NCBI GenBank assembly: GCA_948567375.1
Contig: OX419760.1
Coordinates: forward strand, 6,634,001-6,698,000
Length of the DNA stretch: 64,000 nucleotides
Direction of reading: 5' to 3'
DNA from: Lunularia cruciata
Taxonomy: Eukaryota; Streptophyta; Marchantiopsida; Lunulariales; Lunulariaceae
Of this stretch, positions 1 through 10,793 are shown piece after piece. A program made the translations under genes and the position numbers. The stretch's first letter is position 1; every line of letters begins with the position of its first letter. Below the pieces are notes generated by a model. It saw only the letters and a program-made list of their open reading frames with translations. It did not search any database and was not told the origin of the DNA.

Positions 1-2380
1 CCATATGAAGCCTATGAGCCAACTGACAAATGTAAATGTCTGAAAAAGTAAGTCGCTGGTACTGTCAACACAGCCTAAGATTCGAACGAGATAACAACTA
101 CGACTCCCAGTTGGCATTCAGTGTAAAGCAACAACCTAAATATTGTGGACGAGCAGAAGACTTACAGCTTCTGATCGTCATCGATCTCGACCTTCTTTTG
201 GCACCCCGTGGTGGGGCACGCGATATTGAGCTGTAAGGATCAAGGACGAGAGCCAAACGGTCAATTCCTCGTCAATTTAACCATACCCACATCCTGGAAT
301 CTAAAATCCTGCGCAACATGTCGCTGAAAAACTTGACCTAATTTTCGAAACCCTGATTTTCGTGAACTTGCTCCATATTGTCCATTTGAGACGCAATGAA
401 CACCCACATACACTATTACATTTCCTGATACGAAGTGCCCAATGATCTGCGCACCTTCATGGCTTCGAAATTTGCACCAGGAGTTGAGGCGCAACGGCAG
501 TAGAGCCGTGGGAAGAGTCGAGCAGCCGAAGGTGAGGAAAGAGCCTCTAAGTTGAGTTCACAATTCTTAAACCCCCCGAGTAGAGTAGCACGGTTAGGGC
601 ATGCCGACCGAGCCCAGTGGTCGGCGAAGTCGGAACGCTGGTGGAACTCGTACCGGCAGGTTTTTGACATTCCCGGTGTTCGTCCCATGAGGTATCCCGA
701 AAGTCGCATGACATTCTGGACGTATCCGGCAACATTGCAACCGCTGTTAGGCAGCTCCTTCCGGATCTCAGAGACGGGAAACACGCGATCACCCGGTTTC
801 CTGTTCCCGTTCACAGGCGTATGTGTACGTGTCCTCCGGCTAATTATATTGGTTGATGATAATTAGCGTTTGGCTTGCTGACGATATATTTGTCAAGCAG
901 CATGAAATAATTGGCGAATGTCGTCGTTGTGTATTGAATGGTTTCGTCACCAGTAAACAGGACCTAAATCAAACGCTTTGAACAAATTTGCAAGGTTCAT
1001 GTAGAAAAAATTCCAGTAGGTTTCATGTTATAAATATGAAATAATTAATTGGATTATTATGAGCGCTCAATTTTTTTTAAAAGTTAATGAAAACGGAAGG
1101 TGTGGCAAAATGACTATAGACAGTGTACTAAAAACAATTTTGATATATTATAAGACAAAAGCAAGCGAATCGAAGATAGGTGTAGTAATCGAAGAAAAGT
1201 ATAGACACTGAAGTTCGAATCAATGCAAATATCACACTTGACTTCTAGGCCATAAGTAATAGAAATGACTAGAACTAGTCGGAGAGTCCACCTATGCTTT
1301 AAGCATGCTATGTAATCAAACTCAGGTAATATATTTGTTATGTTGATGGGTGAGAGTAATAATGAGCCACTCGTTTCTAATATTTAATTTAATGAACAGA
1401 TTCCGTAATCTAGTCCAATGTGAAAAGCAAACTTAAATGAGTGTTATTACCGTGTTTACCCTAGTAGTTTCTCTTCATAGAAACCTATATTTAACTGATA
1501 GTTTAATCAAATAGTCGTTAGAAACATGTCGATATTGATTCAAATGATATTAGAGGTGCAAACTCCCGGTTCTCTTGGTCCTTATGGACACCATAAATAC
1601 ATATTAGTTGTTGCTTTGTGCTCATATTTTTGCAAAATTTAGTCTTAAATCAAAGAAAAATGATTTCTTGTTACATTCTTTTTTGTAAAGAATGATTGAA
1701 TAATTTATTGGTTAGGTAGGAAACCTGGTTAGGCGGGATGAGGGCATATTTGTAGTCACGTCACATTCGTTAAAAGTCCAAATGGAAGGAGTATGAAGCC
1801 AAGTGCATTTGTCCAGCAGGATGTGGAGTAGGACAAGGCCGAAGTGCGGTTGAACGCAAAGAATACAAGCCGAGTTCCTTTGAGTCTGAGTGCCCTTCTA
1901 CCCAAATGCCTTTGTACTTAGAGATTGTACACAAATTTGATGCCACCTAGGCTAAGCATTGCTGCCAATGATAATTAGCATTTAAGAAGGTTGTTCCTAT
2001 TTGGCAAAGGCCTATGTGAGGATGATTGCTCAAGGAATGTCTTTTATGTGCAAAAAAGTACAACTCGTCAAAAGCATGACAAGTGAGGGAAGGATGGTAT
2101 GTTATCCACCACAAAATTCACATGTATAGAGGATGAGTACCCACCAACTCCTCAATCATCAAATGACAGAGAGTGATAAGAGAGTTGCCTATAAAACTAA
2201 ATGCCAATGACTAATTTCATTTTTCATAGAAACAAGTTCATCTTTAGAGTCAATTAAGTTAAATTCCTTAAGTCTTAATAGAGATTCACAATATTCCTAG
2301 CCTTTGGAGTGATCCAACACTCGGAGTGATCTTAGCTTTTGAGTCACCTTCTTTTGTACCCGATAGGCAATATGGTCTTA
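1..2380. other. unassigned DNA, no gene recognised
   Basis: I recognise no domain in either strand. Short open frames occur (36-236 plus, 416-814 minus, 552-866 plus), but none shows a family motif and they overlap each other. Positions about 460-840 are clearly richer in CG dinucleotides than the rest of the window. From about 860 to 2380 the sequence is AT-rich, stop-rich in all frames and looks non-coding. Confidence 0.5.
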
Positions 2381-2820
2381 TGTAATAATATGGAGTTAAC
2401 AGACGAGTTAATAGAAGCTAATGAGGTAGTAGTCTAAGCTAAATATAACAAAAGGAAGTAGAACTAGCCTAAGAATGTTCTAGAAGCATGATGGAAGCTT
2501 GTGGGTAGAATATTTTAGAAGCACCTAGGAAGCTTCATGGTGAGAAGCTTCAAGAAACTTTCCAAGGGTAAAGTAACTTGTATTCTAAGTTGATGTCTAG
2601 CTTAGCTTGTACACCAAGTAAATGGTTGGTTTAGATTGCACTCCAAGTAAGGTGGCTCTTAGAAGGAACCTTCCTTGGAAACTCCTTGAGAGTCTTGTAC
2701 CCAAGTTACTTCTAAATATTTGAGCCAAGCTCAAACTAGACATTTGGAGTTTCACTTGAATCCCAATGTGAACTTCAATATGGTCTTCCATTCTCCTATT
2801 TCTCTCCTCTATCTTTTACA
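2381..2820 (+). repeat. degenerate solo LTR, B family
   Basis: The segment starts TGTAATAATATGGAG and ends ATCTTTTACA, matching the start and end of the B-family LTR at 18451-18873, with the same order of AGCTT-rich blocks between. The flanks TCTTA and TCTTC may be a decayed 5-bp target duplication. No primer-binding site or coding sequence follows, so it is best read as a solo LTR left by recombination. Divergence from B is high. Confidence 0.7.
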
Positions 2821-3139
2821 TCTTCACTCATAAAAATTATAGAAAGGTCTCCAAAGCCATCCTTTTGGCACCAACAATCAACAAATAGGCCATCCATTGT
2901 AGGGCCAAAGTCATCTAGTGCAAGCATTTGAGGTTCTTGCTCTAGAATTGAGATTTGAGTAACTTCATCCATGAGATGAAAGGGAAGAAGGAGAAGGAGA
3001 AGACTTCAAGGAACTTGAGAGGAAACCTATTCAACTAGACAACATAAGATTAAAGGATGGTATTGAGCCTAGATGCAAGACCATCAAGAGAAATAATATT
3101 AGACACCAAGATTTTGGATTGGGAGCTCACCAATGAGAT
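2821..3139. other. unassigned spacer
   Basis: About 320 bp between two LTR remnants. I see no coding potential and no match to other parts of the window. Confidence 0.4.
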
Positions 3140-3433
3140 TGTCACAACATTTGCAATAGCTAATCTACTCAAACGTTGGAGTATTAGTATTGGCAATCAT
3201 AATTATATCAATAGTTGCTTCAAGACTACTTAGTACCGGCCAGATTGTGGGTTAGGCTACTGGACACACCATTGGACGTCCCATCAAGCACATTGTTAGA
3301 TGGGCTATTAGTGGCATCATTAGGCTTGGAGTGTTAGGTTGAGCCTAAGGGGTATATCTTTGAAGTATAGCTCTAAAGAGCTCACTTCTCTTATGTTGGG
3401 CCTTCAAGTTCTTGCTATGGTAGACAAAGGTTG
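3140..3433 (+). repeat. old LTR of the element-H (methyltransferase) family, first part
   Basis: This stretch starts TGTCACAACATTTGC and aligns block by block with the LTR of element H read on its coding strand (from 45098 or 54009 downward). A clear shared landmark is GAGCTCACTTCTC at about 3377. It stops where element B0 begins, and the end of the same LTR appears after B0 at about 14832-14995. Most differences look like transitions, so it is much older than element H. Confidence 0.7.
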
Positions 3434-3483
3434 TGTAACAATAGGGAGCTTACTAATGAGTTAGTTGAGACTAACAAAGTAGC
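3434..3483 (+). repeat. B0 5' LTR, left piece
   Basis: It starts TGTAACAATAGGGAGC like the B LTR and runs to the insertion point of element A. The last five bases, GTAGC, are the left copy of A's target duplication. The LTR continues at 10098. Confidence 0.75.
3479..3483. repeat. target site duplication of element A, left copy
   Basis: GTAGC directly precedes the 5' LTR of element A; the same five bases follow its 3' LTR at 10093-10097. A 5-bp duplication is normal for Ty3/gypsy integrases. Confidence 0.9.
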
Positions 3484-4220
3484 TATAATACCAAGGGTTA
3501 GCCATATGATCTAGATGTGAAATTCGGTTTGGTAACATCTAGAATGATGTTATACATGATGGTCAAAATAGATCAGATAGAAGTATCACCAAAAGAGTAC
3601 TTCTACTAATAGGGCAGAAACCGAAATAGACTTGAGAACCTTAGAACCAATAGCTAGACATATGATTTAAAGGTGAGAATTGGTTTGGTAACATCTGGAA
3701 GGATGTTACACATGATGGACTAAACAGATCAGAAAGAGGTATCACCAAAAGAGAACTTCTACTAATAGAGTAGGAACCAAAATATGCCTGAAATCTTTGA
3801 AGGCAATTTCGGAGGCCTAAACGGATGAATTAGGCCTCAAAAATGTGCCCCCCCCCCAAACAAAGGAAAAGTTGGCCTTTCCTTCCCTGCAGGTTTGTCT
3901 CGTTGAGAGCTTTCCAACGGTACCTTACTCATGTGATTCTGAGATTCCTACAGGAAGATTCCCTAAAAGATTCCCTCTAGTCAAAGCTTGTTTGACCAAC
4001 CAGATAGGACCTAGACCAGACAGGTCACCCATCCAAGTAAGTAATCCAAGGGTGGAGCTTGCTGACATGTCACCTATCTGTGTTCCTAATCCTATGGTGG
4101 AGCTTCCTTGGAGGAGATCCTCTTTGTCTATATAATAAAGAGAAGGTGCTCCCTTGGGGCATCGAATGTTTGAGTGTGCAATCTGTGTTTTCTCTCTTCT
4201 CTTGTTCTTGGAGTATTACA
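3484..4220 (+). repeat. element A 5' LTR
   Basis: It runs from TATAATACC (TG decayed to TA) to GTATTACA and matches 9349-10092. The first half holds two diverged direct copies of a segment of about 170 bp, each with the landmarks GGTTTGGTAACATCT and TATCACCAAAAGAG (from about 3490 and about 3655). A poly-C run at about 3846 differs in length and context between the two LTRs. Confidence 0.9.
4129..4137 (+). promoter_or_regulatory. likely TATA box of element A LTR
   Basis: TATATAATA lies about 90 bp before the LTR end and is followed by a GC-richer stretch, a reasonable place for the core promoter and start of R. It is conserved in the 3' LTR at about 10001-10009. Confidence 0.55.
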
Positions 4221-4221
4221 A

Positions 4222-4233
4222 TGGTATCAGAGC
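4222..4233 (+). other. primer-binding site, initiator Met tRNA type
   Basis: TGGTATCAGAGC begins one base after the LTR end. This is the standard plant primer site complementary to the 3' end of initiator methionine tRNA. Confidence 0.9.
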
Positions 4234-4360
4234 GAGTGTTCTAGTCCAAGAGAGTGGATCACCCCTCTTGGAATAGCACGAACTACTGAAATTGAGTAAT
4301 TTGAGGTGGAGAACATAGAGTAATCGCTAGACTTAGGAAGGACTTTAGAGAGCGGATGGG

Positions 4361-4582
4361 ATGGATGCCTGGGGGGGACAATTTCCCGCACCTAGCTTTC
4401 CATTCTCAAACCCATTCCACATCAAGGTTATGTACATCTAGCGTGAGCAAATGAGAGTATCGCTAGTTTATCACTTTGGTGCGGAATTCATGGACAGAGT
4501 GATGAACTCACCAAACCCGGTGATTCTACCTGTGGTGATATATGACAGAGAGTGGGATTTGACGATCTACATTCTATTATGA
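4361..4582 (+). pseudogene. leader ORF upstream of gag, one internal stop
   Basis: A frame of about 73 codons starting MDAWGGQFP lies between the primer site and gag. It contains one TAG near codon 27 and ends WDLTIYILL before TGA. Shared residues include HFG, PNPVILPVV and IY at the end. Related frames of nearly the same length lie at 18896-19111, 10548-10760, 59330-59543 (minus) and 39289-39531 (minus), which argues that it was once translated. The function is unknown; I recognise no domain. It could be an N-terminal Gag extension or a regulatory upstream ORF. Confidence 0.55.
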
Positions 4583-4823
4583 TAATATGGATATGAATGT
4601 CCCAAATCCTCTCCCTTTCAACACTCAAGTAGAAATCCATTATGTAGTGAGGCCAAAATTGATGTTTAGAGATTTTGTGGTTAGGAATTTTGGTGAGGAG
4701 TATTATCAACAAGTGATAGCTTCTGAGGTCCCAATGGTAGTTCCGATAGTTCATGCGCCTTCTAGAGTTATTATATTGACTCTGTATTGAAGTAGACGTT
4801 AGCAATTGGGTGTTGCAGGAACC

Positions 4824-5911
4824 ATGGATCCGTAGTTGCAAGAGCTGGTGCAAGGAATGCAAGGGATGTTGAATGAATTCGAGAGATTAAGATGACCATG
4901 GAGACATTGCAAAGTCAAGTGCAGATCCTCAGGAACGATCAAGCCATGCAAGGAGAAGAGCCGTCTCAAAACCCAATACCTACGACTGAAGTACTTGGAG
5001 AGGCACTTGTGCCTACGAACCCTATCAACTATGAAGCCACATTGCTACTCCGGATGAAGAAGACCTGCAACATCAAGCCTTACAAGGGGTAGCATACGAT
5101 GGGAGTAGTGGAGAATTGGATCTCAAGAATGAATTGATATTTTTGATTGTTCTCAACAGAGATCACAGAGCATGCTACAGGCGTGTTTGCATGTGGGTAC
5201 TTGACCGATAAAGCCCTCACATGGTATGATGCTTGGGAACGATCCATGCTGGCAGAGAGAAGGGAGGTCACATGGATAGCAATGCAAGGAGGACTGCTCA
5301 AGAATTTCCAATCGGTGGATTCTATGCAAATGGCTCGAACCCGACTATGGGGATTGAGACAGAAGAATAGCGTACAAGAGTATGTGGAGGCATTTTTGGA
5401 TCTACAAGTTGCAATTACCGACATGAGTCCAGCAGAGGCTCTCGACAATTTCAAACAAGGGTTGAAAGAGCGGATTCGCCAAGAAGTCATGGTGCAAAAC
5501 CCTCGCAAGGTATTTGAAGCTATTGCTTGTGCGTAGAGAATAGCCGGAGCATTAGGTGGAGGTGAAGGAGTAGTTCCACCTCAACATTATTGGGCAGAAA
5601 TGCCACACATAGGTGGACCAGTACCGATGGAGTTGGGCAACCTTCAATTCCGGGATCAAGGAGCACGGCCGCTTCAAGGAGAGAGTGGACGGGTAGAAGA
5701 ACAAAGAATTGGAGTCCCACGAGGAGAAGGGACTCGAGGAGAACAACGTTGTTGTTACAATTGTGGCCGTATTAGGCACATATCTACCAATTGTCGCACT
5801 CATTTCCCTAGAGGCCCCCGGCCTTTGTACAGGCGATCTTTGAACAACATGGAGAGGCGCATTGAAGAGGAGGAGGTGGAAACCACTTCGGAAAATGAAG
5901 ATCGCCAATAA
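4824..5911 (+). pseudogene. gag: element A gag remnant with CCHC knuckle
   Basis: The likely start is the ATG at 4824, followed quickly by TAG and a frame change near 4890. The best preserved parts share one frame: 5147-5536 contains the capsid-like retrotransposon gag region (ALTWYDAWER, LWGLRQKNSVQEYVEAF, LDNFKQGLKERIRQEV), and 5600-5911 carries a zinc knuckle CYNCGRIRHISTNC. The knuckle has an arginine where glycine usually precedes the second part of the finger. Stops at 5092 and 5536 interrupt the frame. Gag would form the virus-like particle and bind RNA. Confidence 0.85.
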
Positions 5912-6006
5912 ATGTACCTCGCGGCCTTATTGGCTCAATAAGGAAGCAGAGAAGCGAGGGAAGGAAGAAGAATAATGCACAAAGATCCCGAAAGGCAACC
6001 TCACAA

Positions 6007-6399
6007 TTGATTGTCGTGAATAGAATCCTAGAAGGTAATCAAGTGAGAGTATTAATAGATCCGGGAGCAACACAGAATTTCTTGTCTTGCTCTGTTGCAA
6101 TAAGCTTGGGAATGGATCTAGAGAGAGATAGAAGTGAAGAAGTAGAGTTACCAAATGGGCAAACAGAGAGGATTGAATCATTACCTAGACGGGTAACACT
6201 CTCTGTAGGAGAATATCAGGAAGCAATTGAGTGGCGAGTGATACAATTAGCCCGTTATGATGCAATTTTAGGCATGCCATGGATGGAGCAGTACAACCCA
6301 ATGGTGGATTGGAGGAAGAAAGTAGTGAGAACCCATCAATGGTCAATCATTGGGGTTAAAGAAAATCACACAGGCAAAAATTGCCTCTATATGTCGTAG
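6007..6399 (+). pseudogene. pol: element A aspartic protease region
   Basis: The retropepsin core is visible as VRVLIDPGATQNFLS, with the later segment YDAILGMPWMEQY. The catalytic triad is D-P-G rather than the usual D-S-G or D-T-G, a probable inactivating change by one C/T substitution in the serine codon. The protein would cleave the Gag-Pol polyprotein. The frame ends at 6399 and similarity continues in another frame from about 6381. Confidence 0.8.
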
Positions 6400-7790
6400 G
6401 GACGACAATTGTCTATAAGACCGATAGATGTTTTATGGGTCTAATAAGAGAAGTCCAGAGTGCACAACTCGCTGGACAAATTCTTGAGAAATTGAAGGAT
6501 GTGGTGGATGAGTTTCAAGATGTCTTTCCCGATGATCTACCCTCAGGATTACCACCTAAAAGGCGAGTAGATCACAAAATAGAGACACTCCTGAGGAAGA
6601 CACCTCCTTGTAAGGCCCATATTGCCTATCACCTCATGAGTTGGAGGAGTGTAAGACTCAAATTGAGGAGATGCTACAAAAAGGGTTCATCCAACCTAGC
6701 GTATACCCATATGGGGCCCCTGTCTTGTTTGTGAAGAAGAAGGATGGTACAATGCACATGTGCATTGACTATCGGGGTCTCAATCAACAAACAGTGAAGA
6801 ACAAATACCCCTTACCTCGCATGGATGACCTGTTTGATCAACTCCATGGAGCGAGATACTTCACCAAATTGGACTTGTGGAGCGGTTCCAATCAAATCCG
6901 AATTGCAGAGGAGGATGTGTACAAAACTGCCTTTCGAACTAGGTATGGCCACTTTGAGTATCTTGTGATGCCTTTTGGCCTCACCAATGCGCCTGCCACT
7001 TTCATGAGCCTAATGAATGACATATTTCGTCCAAACTTGGATAAGTTTGTTATCATCTTCTTGGATGATATCTTAGTATATAGTAGCACGATGACAGAAC
7101 ACAAACAACATCTACGAGAGGTCCTCCAGATTCTAAGACAGAATCAGTTGTACGCCAAAATCTCAAAGTGTGAGTTTGGCAAGTTTGAAGTAGACTACTT
7201 AGGGCATAGAGTAAGTGCAGAGGGGCATTCAAGTATTGATAGATAAAATAGAGGTCATTCAAAAATGGAGTGCCCCAGAAGATCAGACTCAACTTAAGAG
7301 CTTCTTGGGGTTGACGGGATTCTATCATAGATTTATCAAGGACTTCTCCAAGGTTGCACAGCCTTTAACGGCACTACTTGGCAAGGGGAAGAAGTGGACA
7401 TGGGGAACTGCACAAGAGTTGGCCTTTCAAGAATTGAAGGCCGCCTTGCTACATGCACCAATCTTGAAGTGGTATGACCCAAAACGTCCAATCAAGTTGG
7501 CTACGGATGCATCAAGCGTAGCAATAGGAGCAGTCTTACAACAAGAGTGGCATGACGGATGGCATCCAATTGCATATTTCTCTCGAAAGTTGTTACCGGC
7601 AGAGTGCAACTACCACACCACAGAACAAGAAGAGCTGGCCATCGTTCTAGCAACCAAGCATTGGAAGCACTACCTGGGCGAGAAGGCATTTGTAGTAGAG
7701 ACAGACCACAAACCTCTAGTCTACCTTGAGACGTAGAAGGATCTATCTTGTCGCCAAATTCGGTGGGCAGAGTGGCGACAACGCTTCAAC
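6400..7790 (+). pseudogene. pol: element A reverse transcriptase and RNase H
   Basis: RT is spread over three frames. The linker VFPDDLPSGLPPKRRVDH is at about 6520; the palm core at 6641-7246 includes [27 protein letters not shown] (LDL motif) and the intact catalytic FLDD at about 7060; the connection and RNase H follow at 7215-7736 with LATDASSVAIGAVLQQ and ETDHKPL. Frame changes fall near 6640 and 7220, and TAG at 7734 stops the frame just after DHKPLVYLET. The order RT-RH-INT defines Ty3/gypsy rather than copia. Confidence 0.9.
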
Positions 7791-9335
7791 ATGACAATCA
7801 CCTATGTGGAAGGTAAGAAGCAACTTGCAGATGCATTCACCCGCATGCCAATGGCCAACAACTTGGTGGCAGAGGTTAAGATTAACCCTGAATTCTGGCA
7901 AGAGATTCTAGCTGCTACAAAAACTGATCCACAGATTGTAGAAGCACAATCGTCCAAAGGTGTCACCAACACCCAAGGACTCACTTTTTGGGAGGGCCTA
8001 TTGTGGATCCCAAATGTCCCAAAATTACGCACCACCATTCTAGCAGAATGTCATGATTCGGCCATTGCAGCTCATGTCGGAGTGGACAAGACCTTGGAGG
8101 CAGTCAAGCGCCATTACTATTGGCCCAAGATGAACAACAATGTGATGGACTATGTGCGTAGTTGCCTACTTTGTCAATAGAACAAAGCTTCTAATCAAGC
8201 TCCTGCAGGGCTCCTTCAACCTCTTCCCACTCCTACCCAACGTTGGGAACAAGTGAGTATGGATCTCGTCTGTGAATTACCCAAGACCACCTCAGGGTTT
8301 GACTCCATTGTGGTCTTTGTGGACCGGCTTAGCAAAATGATTCATGTACGCCCTACCACCAAGGAGGTGACTGCTCCACAACTAGCTCAACTATACTTAG
8401 ATGCAGTCTTTGCTCACCATGGCTTGTCTAGAGTACTCATCACCGATAGAGGCACCCAATTCACCAGTTTGTTTTGGCGAACACTCTTTGGTTTCTTCAA
8501 AACCAAGTTGGCCATGTCTACAGCTTACCACCCATAAACAGATGGCCAAACAGAGCGGGCTAATTGCACAATTGAAGACATGTTACGCGGCTTCACCTTA
8601 GAAGAGCAAGAGAGGTGGGACACCCTACTACCGTTGGTGGAATTTGCTTACAACAATTCAGTAAATGCCTCCACCCAGGTCACTCTATTCTTCCTCATGT
8701 ATGGTGAGCATCCCTTCACACCTTCTAGCTTGATGAAGATCCGTCTAGTGACTACCAAGGTTGATGCAGTCAACACATTTGTTTCTAGAATCCAACAAGG
8801 TGTGGAGAGCGCCAAGCACAAGTTACAGATTGCGCAAAATCAACAAAAGCAATATGCTGATGCACACCGTAGGCACATGGAGTTCAATGTTGGGGATCAA
8901 GTGTGGCTATTGACAACCAACCTCACATTAGTTGGATCTCGTAAGCTCAAACCTCGTTTTATTGGGCCTTTCTCAATTCTTCGTCACATCGGCGCTGTGG
9001 CCTATCACCTTGAGCTACCACCACACATGAAGATCCATCCAGTGTTCCATGTCTCCCTATTATGCAGATATGCTCCCCAATCAGGCCAAGGTACTTCCAC
9101 ACAGGACATTCGACCTTGTCCGATAGTCATTGATGGCATAGAGGAATATGAAGTGGAGCGGATTCTCCAAAAGCGCATGCGTGGTACTTGCCATCCGCGG
9201 GTGGAATATCTAGTACAATGGAAAGGTTACCCCCTCTATGAAGCAACCTGGGAACCCGCTGCCAATTTGGCACATGCACCGGTGTTGGTGCAAGCATTTG
9301 AGCAACAATTGCACAACGAGGACGTTGCGTCTTAA
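7791..9335 (+). pseudogene. pol: element A integrase with C-terminal chromodomain
   Basis: The HHCC zinc-binding region is at about 8050-8180 (HVGVDKTLEAVKRHYYWP, then C-x2-C). The catalytic core follows with SMDLVCELP, LITDRGTQF and TERANCTIEDML giving D, D and E. TAG at 8178 and TAA at 8535 interrupt it; both are explained by CAA or CAG losing C. From 8580 the frame is open to the TAA at 9333-9335. The end is a chromodomain (EEYEVERIL, VQWKGYPLYEATWEP), which places the element among chromoviruses; such domains can bind histone marks and guide insertion. Confidence 0.92.
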
Positions 9336-9348
9336 AAGGAGGGAGGTC
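9333..9348 (+). other. polypurine tract of element A
   Basis: The purine run AAAAGGAGGGAGG directly precedes the 3' LTR start TGTAATACC. This is the expected plus-strand primer. Confidence 0.75.
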
Positions 9349-10092
9349 TGTAATACCAAGGGTTAGCCATATGATCTAGATGTGAAATTTGGTTTGGTAA
9401 CATCTAGAATGATGTTATACATGATGGTCAAAATAGATCAGATAGAAGTATCACCAAAAGAGTACTTCTACTAATAGGGCAGAAACCGAAATAGACTTGA
9501 GAACCTTAGAACCAATAGCTAGACATATGATTTAAAGGTGAGAATTGGTTTGGTAACATCTGGAAGGATGTTACACATGATGGACTAAACAGACCAGAAA
9601 GAGGTATCACCAAAAGAGAACTTCTATTAATAGAGTAGGAACCGAAATATGCCTGAAATCTTTGAAGGCAATTTCGGAGGCCTAAACGGATGAATTAGGC
9701 CTCAAAAATGTGCAAATTCCCCCCCCCCCCAACAGAGGAAAAGTTGGCCTTTCCCTCCCCGCAGGTTTGTCTCATTGAGAGCTTTCCAATGGTACCTTAC
9801 TCATGTGATTTTGAGATTCCTACAGGAAGATTCCCTAAAAGATTCCCTCTAGTCAAAGCTTGTTTGACCAACCAGATAGGACCTAGACCAGACAGGTCAC
9901 CCATCCAAGTAAGTAATCCAAAGGTGGAGCTTGCTGACATGTCACCTATCTGTGTTCCTAATCCTATGGTGGAGCTTCATTGGAGGAGATCCTCTTTGTC
10001 TATATAATAAAGAGAAGGTGCTCCCTTGGGGCATCGAATGTTTGAGTGTGCAATCTGTGTTTTCTCTCTTCTCTTGTCCTCGGAGTATTACA
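9349..10092 (+). repeat. element A 3' LTR
   Basis: It starts TGTAATACCAAGGG with intact TG and ends GTATTACA. It differs from the 5' LTR at roughly 14 places by eye, mostly C/T or G/A, plus a small indel next to the poly-C run. GTAGC at 10093-10097 follows it. Confidence 0.92.
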
Positions 10093-10525
10093 GTAGCAAA
10101 TAAGCCAAATAGCTAAGAATATTCTAGAGGTATCTAGGAAGCTACTTGGTACCTTCCAAGTGTTGGGAAATGTGCATGCTAAGGAGGACATTCCTTGAGA
10201 AACTTCTTGGCTAGCTTAGCTTGCATGCCAAGTAGGTGGCTTATAGAATGAAGCTTCTTGGGAAGCTTCTTGGCTAGCTTAGCTTGCATACCAAGTAGGT
10301 GGTTTCTAGAAGAAAGCTTCTTGAGAAGTTTCCTGGTTAACTTGGCTTGCACTCCAAGCAAGTAACTTTAAGAAGCTTCTCAAGAGCTTTTTATAATTCC
10401 CTATAAATACCAAAGCCTAAGCTCATGTTAGGAATTTGGAGTTTCACTCATTCAAGAGTCTCAATGTGATCTTTCACTTTGATCTTCCATTCTCCTATTT
10501 TTCTCCTTGGTCTTGGTCTTTTACA
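10093..10525 (+). repeat. B0 5' LTR, right piece
   Basis: This continues the B-type LTR after element A: an AAGAATATTCTAGAG block, several AGCTTCTTGGGAAGCTTC-like blocks, a TATAAATA box at 10402-10409 and the end TCTTTTACA. The first five bases are A's target duplication. Confidence 0.8.
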
Positions 10526-10526
10526 T

Positions 10527-10541
10527 TGGTATCAAAGTAGG
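10527..10541 (+). other. primer-binding site of B0, decayed
   Basis: TGGTATCAAAGTAGG follows the LTR end by one base and differs from the intact site in B (TGGTATCAGAGCAGG) by G-to-A and C-to-T changes. Confidence 0.75.
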
Positions 10542-10547
10542 AATGGG

Positions 10548-10760
10548 ATGGATGAAATTTATGGACCACCAAATTCATTTCTGCCAAACCATTGGGATGT
10601 TTGTGTCCATGTACTACCCAAGCATAATTTCACTCAGTTCATCATCTCACGTTTTGGGCAATCCTTTTTGAATGTGATCACCTTGTTTGATGAACACTTT
10701 GTACTTCTAATTGTAACTTATGGAGAATGGTGGACGTGTTGCATCTACATATTAACTTAG
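10548..10760 (+). pseudogene. B0 leader ORF, still open
   Basis: A 70-codon open frame starts MDEIYGPPN and ends CCIYILT before TAG. It aligns end to end with the leader ORF of B (18896-19111), including NHWD, FTQFI, RFGQ and VTYGE. It is free of stops although the neighbouring gag is badly broken. Product and function are unknown. Confidence 0.5.
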
Positions 10761-10793
10761 ATCAACTATAGGTAGTTTGATAGAGTAGTAGTC

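Larger units (their letters stand above)
3484..10092 (+). mobile_element. element A, full-length Ty3/gypsy chromovirus, inactive
   Basis: A complete 6.6 kb element with two LTRs of about 740 bp (roughly 98% alike by eye), a Met-tRNA primer site, a leader ORF, gag, protease, RT, RNase H, integrase, chromodomain and polypurine tract. A perfect GTAGC target duplication flanks it. It is nested in the 5' LTR of B0, so it is younger than B0. The gag-pol frame is broken by several shifts and by stops such as TAG at 7734 and 8178 and TAA at 8535, mostly explained by C-to-T change. A second member of the family lies at 62365-64000 on the other strand. Confidence 0.93.

Noticed and set aside
36..236. 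Short plus-strand open frame near the window start
   Set aside because: No motif, no relative elsewhere in the window, and a length that is common by chance.
3846..3858. Poly-C run as a polypurine tract on the minus strand
   Set aside because: It lies inside the LTR, varies in length between LTR copies and has no adjacent LTR start.
7734..8537. Stops in element A pol as programmed readthrough
   Set aside because: They fall inside RNase H and integrase, not at domain borders, and frame shifts are also present. Decay is the simpler reading.
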